From assembly GCA_963791885.1 (NCBI GenBank), contig CAWBUL010000006.1, positions 1,674,001-1,738,000 of the forward strand: a stretch of 64,000 bases of DNA, given 5' to 3'. Positions within the stretch are counted from its first letter, which is position 1; each line of letters starts with the position of its first letter. The notes beneath the pieces are model-generated. The model was given only the letters and a program-made list of their open reading frames with translations. It had not been told where the DNA came from and did not search any database. Positions 19,230 through 30,093 of the stretch are shown one piece after another. This stretch comes from CAVSUZ01 sp963791885. GTDB taxonomy: Bacteria; Pseudomonadota; Alphaproteobacteria; Acetobacterales; Acetobacteraceae. The position numbers were made by a program, and so were the translations under genes.

Positions 19230-19577
19230 TCAGGGGTCCCAGGCCTGCACGCACGTCTGCTGCAGGATGCGACCGTCGGCGAGCTGGAGAGTCGCCATGC
19301 AAAAAACCCGGTTGCCGTCCGGATAGGTGCAGGCCTGGGTGAACGCGATACGATCGCCCTCAGTCACGCCGAACTCCACCCGGTGCGTCATCGTCCGTCC
19401 GCAGACATCATCATAATATGCAGCGATCGCGTCGCGGCCTCTAACTTCCATTGGTTTGCCCGGGGGGTTGTTCTGGTCGATGACGCGCAACACCGCGTCA
19501 TCGGCATAGAATCCGGCCAATGTCGTGCCGTCTCGGCTCTCGATTGCCTGGCGCAATGTGGGGAGTGTGATCATCAT
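19230..19577 (-). CDS. NTF2-like/SnoaL-fold small protein
   Basis: A 115-residue cytoplasmic protein with the cone-fold signature of the SnoaL/limonene-epoxide-hydrolase group: LRQAIESRDGTTLAGFYADDAVLRVID, the GRDAIAAYYDDVCG helix, and alternating strands to the end. Such proteins are small isomerases, hydrolases or binding modules. Its start overlaps the stop of the upstream methyltransferase by 4 bases (ATGA), so the two are translationally coupled and probably act on the same compound. Confidence 0.82.
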   Translation of the reverse strand: MMITLPTLRQAIESRDGTTLAGFYADDAVLRVIDQNNPPGKPMEVRGRDAIAAYYDDVCGRTMTHRVEFGVTEGDRIAFTQACTYPDGNRVFCMATLQLADGRILQQTCVQAWDP

Positions 19578-20665
19578 CGACGTGCCTCCAGCACCATGTT
19601 GAATGGAGTTTCAGTCGCGCGGCAGAATTGGGTGAATCCGCCGGCCGTAACAACTTCGCGCAGCCGCATTTCACCCGCCTGTGCGCCGAGTGCTAGTCCG
19701 ACTTCCTGCGAAAGCGAAGCCGGAGTGCAGATCATGGTGGATGCGGCATAGTAGATGCGGCCGACGGGATTGAGATTGTCGTCCAACCGGTCATGGGCGA
19801 ACGGCTCCACGATCATCCACGTGCCGTCGTCTCGTAGCGTGCCGTGCACGTGGGCTGCTGCACCGGCGGGATCGCCCATATCGTGCAGACAATCGAAGAA
19901 CGTCACCAGGTCATAGTTCTGGCCGGGGTATTCCTTGGCGGGCGCCACTTCGAAGCTGGCGCGATCGGCGACACCAGCGGCTTCGGCGCCCTGACGCGCG
20001 GACTCGATCGAGGGCGGATGGTAGTCGAAGCCGATGAAGCGGGACTGGGGGAACGACTGCGCCATCAAAATGGTCGATGCTCCGTGCCCGCATCCGACAT
20101 CGGCTACCAGCGCTCCACGCTCCAATTTATCGACGACCCCATCCAGTGCGGGCAGCCACTCATTCACCAGATGGTGGTTGTAGCTGGTGCGGAAGAATCG
20201 CTCGGTTCCGCAGAACAGGCACCGGTGGTGCTCGTGCCAGCCCACGCCGCGTCCCGACCGGAAAGCGTCCACCACCCGGGATGTGGCCCGGAACGCTGCC
20301 TCGGCTATTTCATAGAAGCCGGCCAGGAAGACGGGGCTGCGGTCATCGGCGAACACCATCGCCTGCTCAGGTTCCATATGGAACCGACCCGACTGAGCAT
20401 CGTAGGTGATGTAGCCGGATGCCGCCTGAGCCGCTAGCCATTCACGAACATAACGTTCGGTGGTGCCGGTGTGGCGCGCGAGTTCGGCGGGGGAGACGGG
20501 GCCGCGATCGAGCATGGCACGATAGAGACCGAGGCGGTCACCCACCACCACGAGCGCGGCGTTGATGGTCGCTCCCATGTCGCCGAGCATGCGTCCCACA
20601 AAGGCGTTCAGCTTGTCCGGATTGACGGAGCTGGCAGCGGCTTCGGACATCTTGGACCCCTGCAT
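19574..20665 (-). CDS. SAM-dependent methyltransferase with N-terminal winged helix
   Basis: A 363-residue protein of the group resembling mycobacterial Rv2258c. Residues about 15-100 form a winged helix (LGLYRAMLDRGPVSPAELARHTG, ERYVREWLAAQAASGYI) used for dimerisation. The catalytic Rossmann fold follows, with SAM motif I VADVGCGHGASTILMAQ, an acidic residue in FIGFDYHPPS, and LVTFFDCLHDMGDP as motif IV. The start may be the first ATG or the fifth-codon Met (MSEAAASS). It lies 87 bases after the LuxR-fusion gene on the same strand and overlaps the NTF2-like gene, forming a likely three-gene operon. Substrate unknown. Confidence 0.87.
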   Translation of the reverse strand: MQGSKMSEAAASSVNPDKLNAFVGRMLGDMGATINAALVVVGDRLGLYRAMLDRGPVSPAELARHTGTTERYVREWLAAQAASGYITYDAQSGRFHMEPEQAMVFADDRSPVFLAGFYEIAEAAFRATSRVVDAFRSGRGVGWHEHHRCLFCGTERFFRTSYNHHLVNEWLPALDGVVDKLERGALVADVGCGHGASTILMAQSFPQSRFIGFDYHPPSIESARQGAEAAGVADRASFEVAPAKEYPGQNYDLVTFFDCLHDMGDPAGAAAHVHGTLRDDGTWMIVEPFAHDRLDDNLNPVGRIYYAASTMICTPASLSQEVGLALGAQAGEMRLREVVTAGGFTQFCRATETPFNMVLEARR

Positions 20666-20752
20666 CGGTTTGATGCATGCCCATGATGCCGTGGCGGTTC
20701 GGGCAGGCGCTTCGCCCGAACGGGCCAGTGCGGAGTGGCTCGTTCGGGGCGA

Positions 20753-22387
20753 TCATCCGACCCCTGTAGCGAGCCCATGCTCCACGGCGAAAGCGGCGGC
20801 GGCGGAGCGATTGGCCAGATCAAGCTTGAGCAAGATGTTGGCGACGTGGCGCTTGACCGTGTGTTCGCTCAAACCGTGGCGATCTGCGATCGCGGCGTTC
20901 GTCAGGCCATGGGCGAGGCCAGCGAGAACCTCCTTCTCTCGCGGACTGAGTTCGGCCAGCTCCGGGCGCCGCTGTGAGGATACGCCGGCTTCGCACAGCT
21001 CAAGCAGACTCGGGGCCTCTTTGGGGGCGTCGGACAGCCGTTGGCCGGAGACCCTGAACCGCATGGCGGAATCCGAGACCAGGTCCGCGACGACCGGCGC
21101 GACCAGGATTTCCCCCGCTTGCGCGGTGGCGGCGATGCGGGCCGCGGTCGTGCACGGCAAGCCCCGGACACCGGTGTCGGTGAGTTCGACCTCCCCGGTC
21201 TGCACGCCTGTGCGCAGGGGAATTCCAACGCCGGCGGCGGCCTCGCGCAAAGCCATCGCGCAGCGCAGCGCGCGGACAGGTCCGTCGAACATCGCGGCGA
21301 AGCCATCTGGTGGCCGTCCTGCCTCGCGTCCGCGGTAATGGCGGCAGATCGGTTCGGCCAGTTCCTGGAACCTCTCACTCTGTCCGCGCCAACGAGGACC
21401 GTCGTGTCCGCCAACCAGCGCATGGACCAGGGTGGCCAACATGCTGTCCGGAGCCGCGGCGGGGCGGGCGCCCGTTAGAAATTCCTCGATTTCATCCACG
21501 ACGCGGTCGGTGTCGCCCACCCAGATCGGGTGATCCACTCCGGGTAGCTCGACGTATCGGGCGCGACGAATGTGCCGCGCGAGATAGCGTCCGGCCGCGG
21601 GCTTTACTCTGGCATCGTGCCGGCGGTGAATCACGAGCGTCGGGACCCGGATCGCCGTCAGTGCGCCACGCACATCGATCCGCGCGTTCATCCGCGCGAG
21701 CGCGATGGCGCCCGCAGGGCTCGTGCCGAGGCGTTCGAAGCGCGCCCACCACGCGCGGAACCGTTCGTCGGAGACGAGGTTCGGCGCGAAACTTTTCAGG
21801 CTGCGACCGGTGCCCCAGCTTTCTTCAGCATCGGCGACAAATGCGTCGACCTGCGCCGGTGTTAGCACCGCGCTGTGGAAGTGCGCGTATGATCCGTAAA
21901 GAACCAGGGCGCGGGTGCGTTCCGGATAAGTCGCGGCGAAAAGGATGCACATGGGGCCCCCCTCGGAGGCGCCAATCAGCGCTGCCTGCTGCGAACCGGT
22001 TGCGTCCATCACGGCACGAACGTCATCCATCCGGGTCTGCAGGTCTGGCATATCAGTCACCCGATCTGAGAGGCCAGAACCGCGCTTGTCGAACAGGACC
22101 AGGCGGGAGAATGAACCCAGGCGGCTGAACAGGTGGCAGAGACCCGGATCCTCCCAATGGACCTCAAGATTGGAAATGAAACCCTGCACGAAAACGACGT
22201 CGAACGGACCGTGCCCCAGAACCTGGTAGGCAATGTGAACGTCGCCGCTTTTGGCGTAGCGTGTCTCCGGACGGAGCAAGGCAACGCCCTCCGTTTTGGC
22301 GAGTGTAACAGGCCGTAACCCCGCCTGGAAATGAACAAGTTCAGACCCGGTGTTGGCCGGCAACCGGATCGCGTGCCAAGGTCGCAC
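20753..22387 (-). CDS. Alpha/beta hydrolase - degenerate cyclase domain - LuxR helix-turn-helix fusion
   Basis: A 544-residue regulator-like protein with three parts. Residues about 40-305 are an alpha/beta hydrolase: YAKSGDVHIAYQVLGHGP, nucleophile elbow GASEGG (Ser141), Asp258 in HRRHDARV and His286 in GVDHPIW, so the triad looks complete. Residues about 318-468 follow the class III nucleotide-cyclase fold (FAAMFDGPVRALRCAMALRE, LRTGVQTGEVEL, AGEILVAPVVADLV), but the first metal-binding Asp is replaced in the opening strand (LVHALVGG), so catalysis is unlikely. Residues 478-540 are a GerE/LuxR DNA-binding domain (LSPREKEVLAGLAHGLTNAAIA). The ATG at 22387 is 23 bases from the divergent NHL gene; TTG at 22279, giving MLRPETRYAKSG, is a plausible shorter start. 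Confidence 0.88.
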   Translation of the reverse strand: MRPWHAIRLPANTGSELVHFQAGLRPVTLAKTEGVALLRPETRYAKSGDVHIAYQVLGHGPFDVVFVQGFISNLEVHWEDPGLCHLFSRLGSFSRLVLFDKRGSGLSDRVTDMPDLQTRMDDVRAVMDATGSQQAALIGASEGGPMCILFAATYPERTRALVLYGSYAHFHSAVLTPAQVDAFVADAEESWGTGRSLKSFAPNLVSDERFRAWWARFERLGTSPAGAIALARMNARIDVRGALTAIRVPTLVIHRRHDARVKPAAGRYLARHIRRARYVELPGVDHPIWVGDTDRVVDEIEEFLTGARPAAAPDSMLATLVHALVGGHDGPRWRGQSERFQELAEPICRHYRGREAGRPPDGFAAMFDGPVRALRCAMALREAAAGVGIPLRTGVQTGEVELTDTGVRGLPCTTAARIAATAQAGEILVAPVVADLVSDSAMRFRVSGQRLSDAPKEAPSLLELCEAGVSSQRRPELAELSPREKEVLAGLAHGLTNAAIADRHGLSEHTVKRHVANILLKLDLANRSAAAAFAVEHGLATGVG

Positions 22388-22410
22388 TGAACGAACACGG
22401 AGGAAGCGCC

Positions 22411-23367
22411 ATGACGACGGTCGGCACGGGCGAGTACGTCTACGAACCGGTGGAGAACTGGGCCAAGCTTCCGCCGGGCTGGAGCTTCAAGGAGATCGGC
22501 TCGGTCGGGGTGGACCGCAATGACAATGTGTACGTCTTCAACCGCGGCGAACACCCGATGATCGTCTTCGACCGCGACGGTAATTTCCTGCGCTCCTGGG
22601 GCGAGGGGATGTTTCCCCGGGCACACGGTCTGCACATGGCCCCAGATGATACGATCTGGCTGACGGATGATGGCGACCACACGGTGCGGCAGTGCACGCT
22701 GGATGGGAAGGTGCTGCTGACGCTGGGGATTCCGGGCAAACCCGCACCGTATATGAGCGGCGAGCCGTTCCATCGCTGCACGCACACGGCGCTTTCACCG
22801 AACGGGGACGTGTATGTCTCGGACGGTTATGGCAACGCGCGGGTGCACAAGTTCGATGCGCGCGGGCGCTGGCTGCTGTCCTGGGGTGAGTCGGGCACCG
22901 ATCCGGGCGAGTTCAATATCGTGCACAACATCACCTGCGATGATGATGGCTGGGTCTATGTCGCCGATCGTGAAAACCATCGCGTGCAGGTCTTCGACGG
23001 TAACGGCCGGTACGAAACACAGTGGAACAACCTGCACCGTCCGTGCGGTTTGTTTATGCCACCCGGCAAGTGTCCGATCTGCTACATTGGTGAACTGGGT
23101 CCGACGATGGCGGTGAACCGGAATGCCCCGAATCTGGGACCCCGCGTAACGATCGTAGACCACACGGGCAAGCGGATCGGTCGCATCGGCGCACGCAAGG
23201 CGGGGCTGGGGCCCACAGAGTTCATGGCACCGCATGGGCTGACCGTAGATTCGCACGGCGATCTGTATGTCGGCGAAGTCTCCTGGACCAACTGGCCGCA
23301 GACCTACCCCGATCAGGAGCGCCCGAAAGACCTGCGCTCACTGCACAAGTTCCGGCGGATGAAGTAG
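22411..23367 (+). CDS. NHL-repeat beta-propeller protein
   Basis: A 318-residue protein of six-bladed propeller type with repeated NHL units, for example VGVDRNDNVYVFNRGEHP, TALSPNGDVYVSDGYGN, NITCDDDGWVYVADRENHRV and GLTVDSHGDLYVGEV. The family includes peptidyl-hydroxyglycine lyase-like and lactonase-like enzymes, with metal ligands usually His in each blade (AHGLHMA, MAPHGLTV). No signal peptide is visible, so it should be cytoplasmic. It is transcribed divergently from the hydrolase-LuxR regulator with only 23 bases between the annotated starts, and may be its target. The exact reaction is unknown. Confidence 0.82.
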   Translation: MTTVGTGEYVYEPVENWAKLPPGWSFKEIGSVGVDRNDNVYVFNRGEHPMIVFDRDGNFLRSWGEGMFPRAHGLHMAPDDTIWLTDDGDHTVRQCTLDGKVLLTLGIPGKPAPYMSGEPFHRCTHTALSPNGDVYVSDGYGNARVHKFDARGRWLLSWGESGTDPGEFNIVHNITCDDDGWVYVADRENHRVQVFDGNGRYETQWNNLHRPCGLFMPPGKCPICYIGELGPTMAVNRNAPNLGPRVTIVDHTGKRIGRIGARKAGLGPTEFMAPHGLTVDSHGDLYVGEVSWTNWPQTYPDQERPKDLRSLHKFRRMK

Positions 23368-23376
23368 CGCAGGCTC

Positions 23377-23404
23377 GGGGACCGCGCGGCGAGGCGCGGC
23401 CCCC
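23377..23404. terminator. Hairpin between convergent genes
   Basis: GGGG-A-CCGCGC pairs with GCGCGG-CCCC around a six-base loop, with one bulged A. It sits between the stop of the NHL gene and the stop of metE, as expected for a bidirectional terminator, but lacks a T run on either side. Confidence 0.45.
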
Positions 23405-23411
23405 ACAGCAA

Positions 23412-25711
23412 TCAACGCGCCGTGGCGCGCATCCGACGGGCGGCGACGACAAGGTTTTTGAGCGCCGGACGCACCTCCTCCCACCGTCTGGTCTTCAGGC
23501 CGCAATCCGGATTGACCCAGATCTGCCAGTCCTGCAGGCGCTGCCGTGCCAGATCGAGCAGTTCCGCCATTTCCGAGGCAGCGGGCACGCGGGGGCTGTG
23601 GATGTCCCAGATGCCCGGCCCGATTTCGGCCGGATAGGCCGTCCCGCCATCCTGCGCCGGGGTGAAGGCGTCGAGCAGTTCCATGCGGCTGCGGGTGGTT
23701 TCAATCGATATGACATCCGCATCCATTGCGGCAATCGAGGGCATGATGTCGTTGAACTCGGAATAGCACATATGGGTGTGGATGCTGGTCGCGTCGGCGG
23801 CGCCGCCGGTCGCCAGGCGGAAGCAGGCGACGGCCCAGGCGAGATACTCGGCCCATTCGGCGCGGCGCAGCGGCAGGCCTTCACGAAAGGCGGGTTCGTC
23901 CACCTGAATCACCGGAATGCTCGCCGCCTCGAGGTCCGCGACTTCATCTCGGATGGCGAGCGCGAGCTGGCGGCAGACGGTCTGGCGCCGGACGTCGTCG
24001 CGCACGAAGGACCATTGCAGCATTGTGACCGGGCCGGTCAGCATGCCCTTCATCGGCCTGTCGGTCCGGGACTGCGCGTAGGCTGACCAGCGCACCGTCA
24101 TCGGCGCCGGGCGTGCCACGTCACCCCAGATGATGCCTGGCGCGACGCAGCGGCTGCCGTAGGACTGCACCCAGCCATGCTTGGTGAAGGCGAAGCCGTC
24201 GAGCTGCTCGGCGAAATACTTCACCATGTCGTTGCGTTCGAACTCACCGTGCACCAGCACGTCGAGGCCAATGCGCTCCTGCCACTCGATCGCATCGTCG
24301 ATCCAGTGTTCGATGCGGCTTTCGTATTCCGCCTCGGAGATCGTGCTCCGGCCCAGCTCGGCGCGGGCGTGGCGTACCTCACCGGTCTGCGGGAAGGACC
24401 CGATCGTGGTGGTCGGGAAGAGCGGGAGGTTCAATCTTTCCTGCTGTGCCCTCCGGCGCTGGGCGTACGAACTCGCCCGGTGCTCCATGGCGGTGGTAAC
24501 GGCGGCGAGGCGTTCGGCCACGTCGCGCCGGTGCACGCGGGCAGCGTTCTGACGGGTCCGTTTGGCGGCATCGCTGGCCTCCAGCTCTGCAGCGATCACG
24601 GCTTCGCCTTCATCGAGTCCCTCGGGCCAGCTGCGCCACCTCGGCGAGCTTCTGCACGGCGAAGGCGAGCCAGGTTTTTACCTCAGGATTGAGCGCGTCC
24701 TCCTGTGCGAGATCGACCGGAACGTGCAGCAGGCTGCAGGCAGGGGCGACCATGAGATGGCCCGCACCGCGCACAGCAGCGATGTGATGAAGGCTAGCGA
24801 GGCCCGCGCGGAGGTCGGTGCGCCAGACGTTGCGTCCGTCCACCAGGCCGAGCGAGAGCCAGCGGTCCACGGGGATCGCATTCAGCGCGCTCTCGAGGTC
24901 GGAGGCCCCGCGCACCAGGTCGAGATGCAGCCCCGCGACAGGGAGGGAAGCCGCGGTCGGCAGGTTATCGCCCAGCGGACCGTAGTAGTTCGCCAGCAGG
25001 ATCCGCGGCGTCGGACCATTTGCAAGTGCGTGATAGGCGGTGGCGAAACCCGCTTTGGCCTTCTCTGTCAGATCGAGCGAGAGGACCGGTTCGTCCATCT
25101 GCACCCAGGCTGACGCCTGCATCGGCGAGTTCGCTCAGGATGCGCCCATAAACCGGCAGCACGGCCGAGAGCAGGTCGAGCGGGTCAGAGGCATCCTCGG
25201 TCTTCGCGAGGGAGAGGAAGCTGACCGGGCCAAGCAGCACCGGGCGCGTGCGGATGGACAGTGCCGCAGCCTCATTCCACTGCATCAGTGCGCGGTTCTC
25301 GGTCAGGCTGAAGCGCTGCGTCCGCGAGAGGCGCGGCACCAAGTAGTGGTAGTTTGTATCGAACCACTTGGTCATCTCCAGCGCCGGCGCACCGGGACCG
25401 TCCCGCATGCCTCGGGCCAGGCCGACATAGGTTGCGAGCGACACCGGTCCCTCTGACCAGCCGTAGCCGGGCGGGATGGCGCCGATCATGCAGGCCGTGT
25501 CCAAGACGTGGTCGTAGAAGGAGAAATCGCCTGATGGCGCGTGATTAATGCCGCAGCCGGACTGCAGCCGCCAATGCTTGGCGCGCAGTCCGCGTGCGGT
25601 TTCCTCCAGCTCCGCTTCGGCGATGTTGCCGGAGAAGAAGCGCTCGAGGGCGAATTTCAGCTCCCGGCGGGCGCCGATGCGGGGAAAGCCAAGATTGGCG
25701 GCGACGGTCAT
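23412..25711 (-). pseudogene. metE: metE, cobalamin-independent methionine synthase, with two frameshifts
   Basis: Transfers the methyl group of 5-methyltetrahydropteroyltri-glutamate to homocysteine. Start ATG 25711 (MTVAANLGFPRIGARRELKF). The frame changes near 25110 (LADAGVS continues as WVQMDEPVLSLDL) and again near 24605 (AEVAQLAR continues as LDEGEAVIAAELE). Each is repaired by removing one base. Apart from these, all segments are conserved and collinear. In the catalytic half the zinc ligands are present: HTHMCYSEF (His, Cys), GEFERNDMVKYF (Glu) and NPDCGLKTR (Cys). Two isolated single-base changes in an otherwise perfect gene behind an intact B12 riboswitch suggest sequence errors or very recent inactivation. 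If truly broken, methionine synthesis would depend on B12-dependent MetH. Confidence 0.9.
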
Positions 25712-25826
25712 GCGCGCCCTCCGTTCAGGAGGGTGGACAAGCGCGCAGCAGCGCCACGGCACGTGGGGGACATGCGGTCATCTCCGGCTTCCGGTGCACC
25801 CCGCCCGGCAGCGCTGGTTAGTGCGA

Positions 25827-26025
25827 CGAGGGCAGGTCTCCTGGCTCGCGGTGTAACACCGCTGACCCTGCCTTCCCGAACCCGCGTGGGTTCAGTGGCC
25901 TGCCCGATCCGGACAGACGGGTCAGCGACTGACCGCTGACAGTTGCGGGGGCAGCCACCGACTTGCCCCCGGATCATTCGATCCTGCCGGAGCGCACGGC
26001 GTTCCCTTTTCACCCGCTCGCGCGG
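25827..26025 (-). promoter_or_regulatory. Cobalamin (AdoCbl) riboswitch upstream of metE
   Basis: On the minus strand the conserved blocks occur in order: GGGTGAAAAGGGAACGC near 26016-26000, the TGCCCCCGCAACTGTCA block near 25955, the B12 box GCCACTG at 25899-25893, GGGAAGGC near 25875, and GCGAGCCAGGAGACCTGCC ending near 25831. The distance to the metE start is about 115 bases, leaving room for an expression platform. By analogy with other bacteria, cobalamin would switch off metE and leave methionine synthesis to the B12-dependent enzyme. Confidence 0.93.
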
Positions 26026-26104
26026 GACCATCGACGGACGGACGATAGGATGACGGGCACCCGGGAGGCAACGTGGCGGTGGGGGATTGTTACTCGGTCG
26101 GTCT

Positions 26105-26593
26105 ATGGCCTTAGGAGTGGGGCGGACAGCCCGCCTCGTGCTGCGTGCTCCGGTCTCGCTGTACCGCTGGCGCTGCGGTTGGCTGCTTGGGCGGCGGTTC
26201 CTGCTCCTGATTCACACGGGACGCCGAACCGGCCAGCGTTATGAGACCGTCCTCGAAGTGATGGAGATCCGTGAAACGCCCCGCGAATTCGTCGTCATGA
26301 GCGGGTTCGGTCCCAACGCCAATTGGCTGCGCAACATCCAGGCTACGCCCGGCGAGGAAATCGTCATCGGCCGCGAACGCTTCGTGGCCACCCATCGCTT
26401 CTTAACCCCAGCGGAAGGCGCCGAGGTGATTGCCCGCTACGAAGCGCACCACCCTCTGATCGCGCCGCTGATCCGCTGGGTGCTCAGCAAACTGCTGGGC
26501 TGGCGCTACGACGGATCGCCTGCGTCACGACTGCGTGCTGCGGAACAATTGCCGCTGATAGCGTTTTCGACCTCTGGCACCCGCTCCCGCTGA
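26105..26593 (+). CDS. Deazaflavin-dependent nitroreductase (Ddn)-like family protein
   Basis: A 162-residue split-beta-barrel protein resembling the F420-dependent quinone/nitro reductases: LLIHTGRRTGQRYETVLEVMEI, then EFVVMSGFGPNANWLRNIQA and EEIVIGRERFVATHRFL. Those positions contact the deazaflavin phosphate and ring in mycobacterial members. Whether this organism makes F420 is not known from the window; many proteobacterial members have unknown cofactors. The ATG at 26105 is preferred; TTG at 26087 adds six residues. The 3' end overlaps the convergent CHAD gene by about 88 bases. It diverges from the metE riboswitch. Confidence 0.75.
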   Translation: MALGVGRTARLVLRAPVSLYRWRCGWLLGRRFLLLIHTGRRTGQRYETVLEVMEIRETPREFVVMSGFGPNANWLRNIQATPGEEIVIGRERFVATHRFLTPAEGAEVIARYEAHHPLIAPLIRWVLSKLLGWRYDGSPASRLRAAEQLPLIAFSTSGTRSR

Positions 26594-27537
26594 ATCTGGT
26601 CCGGCTTCTCCAGGCCGAGTGGCTGCGCGGACGTAACACCAAGATCCCGCCAGAAAGCGTCCTGCCGGCGCAGCCGCCTCCAGGCGCGAATGGCCTTGCG
26701 GCGCGCTTTGCGGTGATCCCGATCGGCCCACTTCAGCAACGGGAGCGTTATCTCGCGATCATCAGTCAGAGCTTGAGCGAGCCGAGGCATGGTACGGGCG
26801 TCGTTGACCCGCCCAAGCTGGGTCTGCGCCTTGCGCGCCGCCTTGAGATAACGTGCGCTTACCTTCTGATCGTACAGCGGTGCCAGGAACTCGATGCCGT
26901 AGCGCAGTGTCTTGATCGACTTTCGCAGCGCGTGCAGCCGGTCGTTGTCGGCCCGGCGCACGCGGCGGCCGCGTCGGCGGGTCTTGCGATACAGGCGGTG
27001 GGTCAGCCTCGGCGCCAAAGCCGCTATCGGCCGATGGAGGGATCGATGGTCGGAACGCGGCGCGGCGATGTCGGCCATGGCAGGGAAGGCGGCCAGGCGG
27101 TCGAACAACGCGGCGGTATGGCCTCGGGTCAGGCGCTCATGCACGTCCCTATGCGCGGAGACACGGCGCGCGGCGCAATAACGATGTAGCGTTCCGTGGT
27201 GCTGCGGTCCAAGCGATTGACGAGCGCGCTCCAGGGTCTCGGTGGCAAAGACATCCCAATCGCGCGCGGTGCCAACGCAGCGGCCGAGCTGCTGAAGCTG
27301 GCGATCGAGGTCTCGCCGCGGGTGCGCTGGCAGCAGAGGCGAGAACAAGCGCAGGGCGGCGCGCAACCGGCGGAGCGCAACACGAAGCTCGTGGATACCT
27401 TCGAGATCGCCGGCTTTGGCCGGCTCCAGATTGGATCGCGCAGCGTCCACAGCCCCGAGGAAGATGGCGGCGAAGGCCTCGCTACCGGTGGACGATCGGC
27501 CGAATGTTTCGGACCGGTTGGTAACGGCCGCATCCAT
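26506..27537 (-). CDS. CHAD domain protein
   Basis: A 343-residue protein with the conserved histidine alpha-helical domain: IHELRVALRRLRAALRLFSPLLP near the N-terminus and DNDRLHALRKSIKTLRYGIEFLAPLY in the second half, the two basic His/Arg repeats that bind polyphosphate. It is extremely Arg-rich in the middle (KTRRRGRRVRRAD). CHAD proteins bind inorganic polyphosphate and often localise to polyphosphate granules; there is no CYTH phosphatase domain here. It begins 3 bases after the GNAT gene in the same direction and overlaps the convergent Ddn-like gene at its 3' end. Confidence 0.87.
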   Translation of the reverse strand: MDAAVTNRSETFGRSSTGSEAFAAIFLGAVDAARSNLEPAKAGDLEGIHELRVALRRLRAALRLFSPLLPAHPRRDLDRQLQQLGRCVGTARDWDVFATETLERARQSLGPQHHGTLHRYCAARRVSAHRDVHERLTRGHTAALFDRLAAFPAMADIAAPRSDHRSLHRPIAALAPRLTHRLYRKTRRRGRRVRRADNDRLHALRKSIKTLRYGIEFLAPLYDQKVSARYLKAARKAQTQLGRVNDARTMPRLAQALTDDREITLPLLKWADRDHRKARRKAIRAWRRLRRQDAFWRDLGVTSAQPLGLEKPDQIQRERVPEVENAISGNCSAARSRDAGDPS

Positions 27538-27540
27538 GGT

Positions 27541-28101
27541 TCAGATCCTGAGCGCGCTGGGGATAGGCATACCCAGGCGCACCGGAACATTCCAGACCTC
27601 CCGCACCTGGCGGATGGGACGGAAGCCGGCCCGGAGGTAGGTGGGCAGGGCCCGGGGGTGATCGGCGGTGCAGGTATTCACCGTCATGCCGCGGGCGCCG
27701 CCGCGCCACACGTGGTCTACCGACTGGCGCAGGAAGGCGAAACCCACGCCGGTGCCGACGGCGTGGGGCATCAGCCCAAAATAGGACAGATTGACGTCGG
27801 GCCAGGAGCGCCGGTCGAGTTCGAAAAATCCGGCTGGCTCGCCGCCGCTGTAGAGCACATGGATGGAGACGGCGGGGTCGCCCAGAAGCAGTCCCACGTC
27901 ACTGTCGGACATGGTTCGCCGGAGCCACCAGACATAATCTTCCCCCACGGTATTGTACAAATATCGGTAGAAGGGTACCGTGCAGCGCGCTGTCTGAACC
28001 ACTTGGTGCGTGATGGGCAGAGAAACGGGCGGCTCGGCGGGCGGATGATCCATCCGCAAGAAAGTGACTGTGACCGCGACGCGTTCCGCCGGTTCCATCA
28101 C
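27541..28101 (-). CDS. GNAT family N-acetyltransferase
   Basis: A 186-residue cytoplasmic acyltransferase. The GNAT core is visible: PAGFFELDRRSWPDVNLSYFGLMP (strands 4 and the beta bulge), the acetyl-CoA pyrophosphate loop VGTGVGFAFLRQSVDHVW (a variant of Q/RxxGxG/A), and MTVNTCTADHPRALPTYLRAGF, where the Asn/Tyr positions typical of the family occur. It starts 22 bases downstream of the rpoD stop and ends 3 bases before the CHAD gene, so it may be read as the tail of the rpoD transcript. Acceptor substrate unknown. Confidence 0.83.
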   Translation of the reverse strand: MMEPAERVAVTVTFLRMDHPPAEPPVSLPITHQVVQTARCTVPFYRYLYNTVGEDYVWWLRRTMSDSDVGLLLGDPAVSIHVLYSGGEPAGFFELDRRSWPDVNLSYFGLMPHAVGTGVGFAFLRQSVDHVWRGGARGMTVNTCTADHPRALPTYLRAGFRPIRQVREVWNVPVRLGMPIPSALRI

Positions 28102-28123
28102 TCCTATTGTTAACGACCCGCGG

Positions 28124-30049
<1,926 letters not shown>

Positions 30050-30093
30050 TCGTTACGCTCTCCGTCTCGATCGATACGCGGTTCTGGTGGGGC

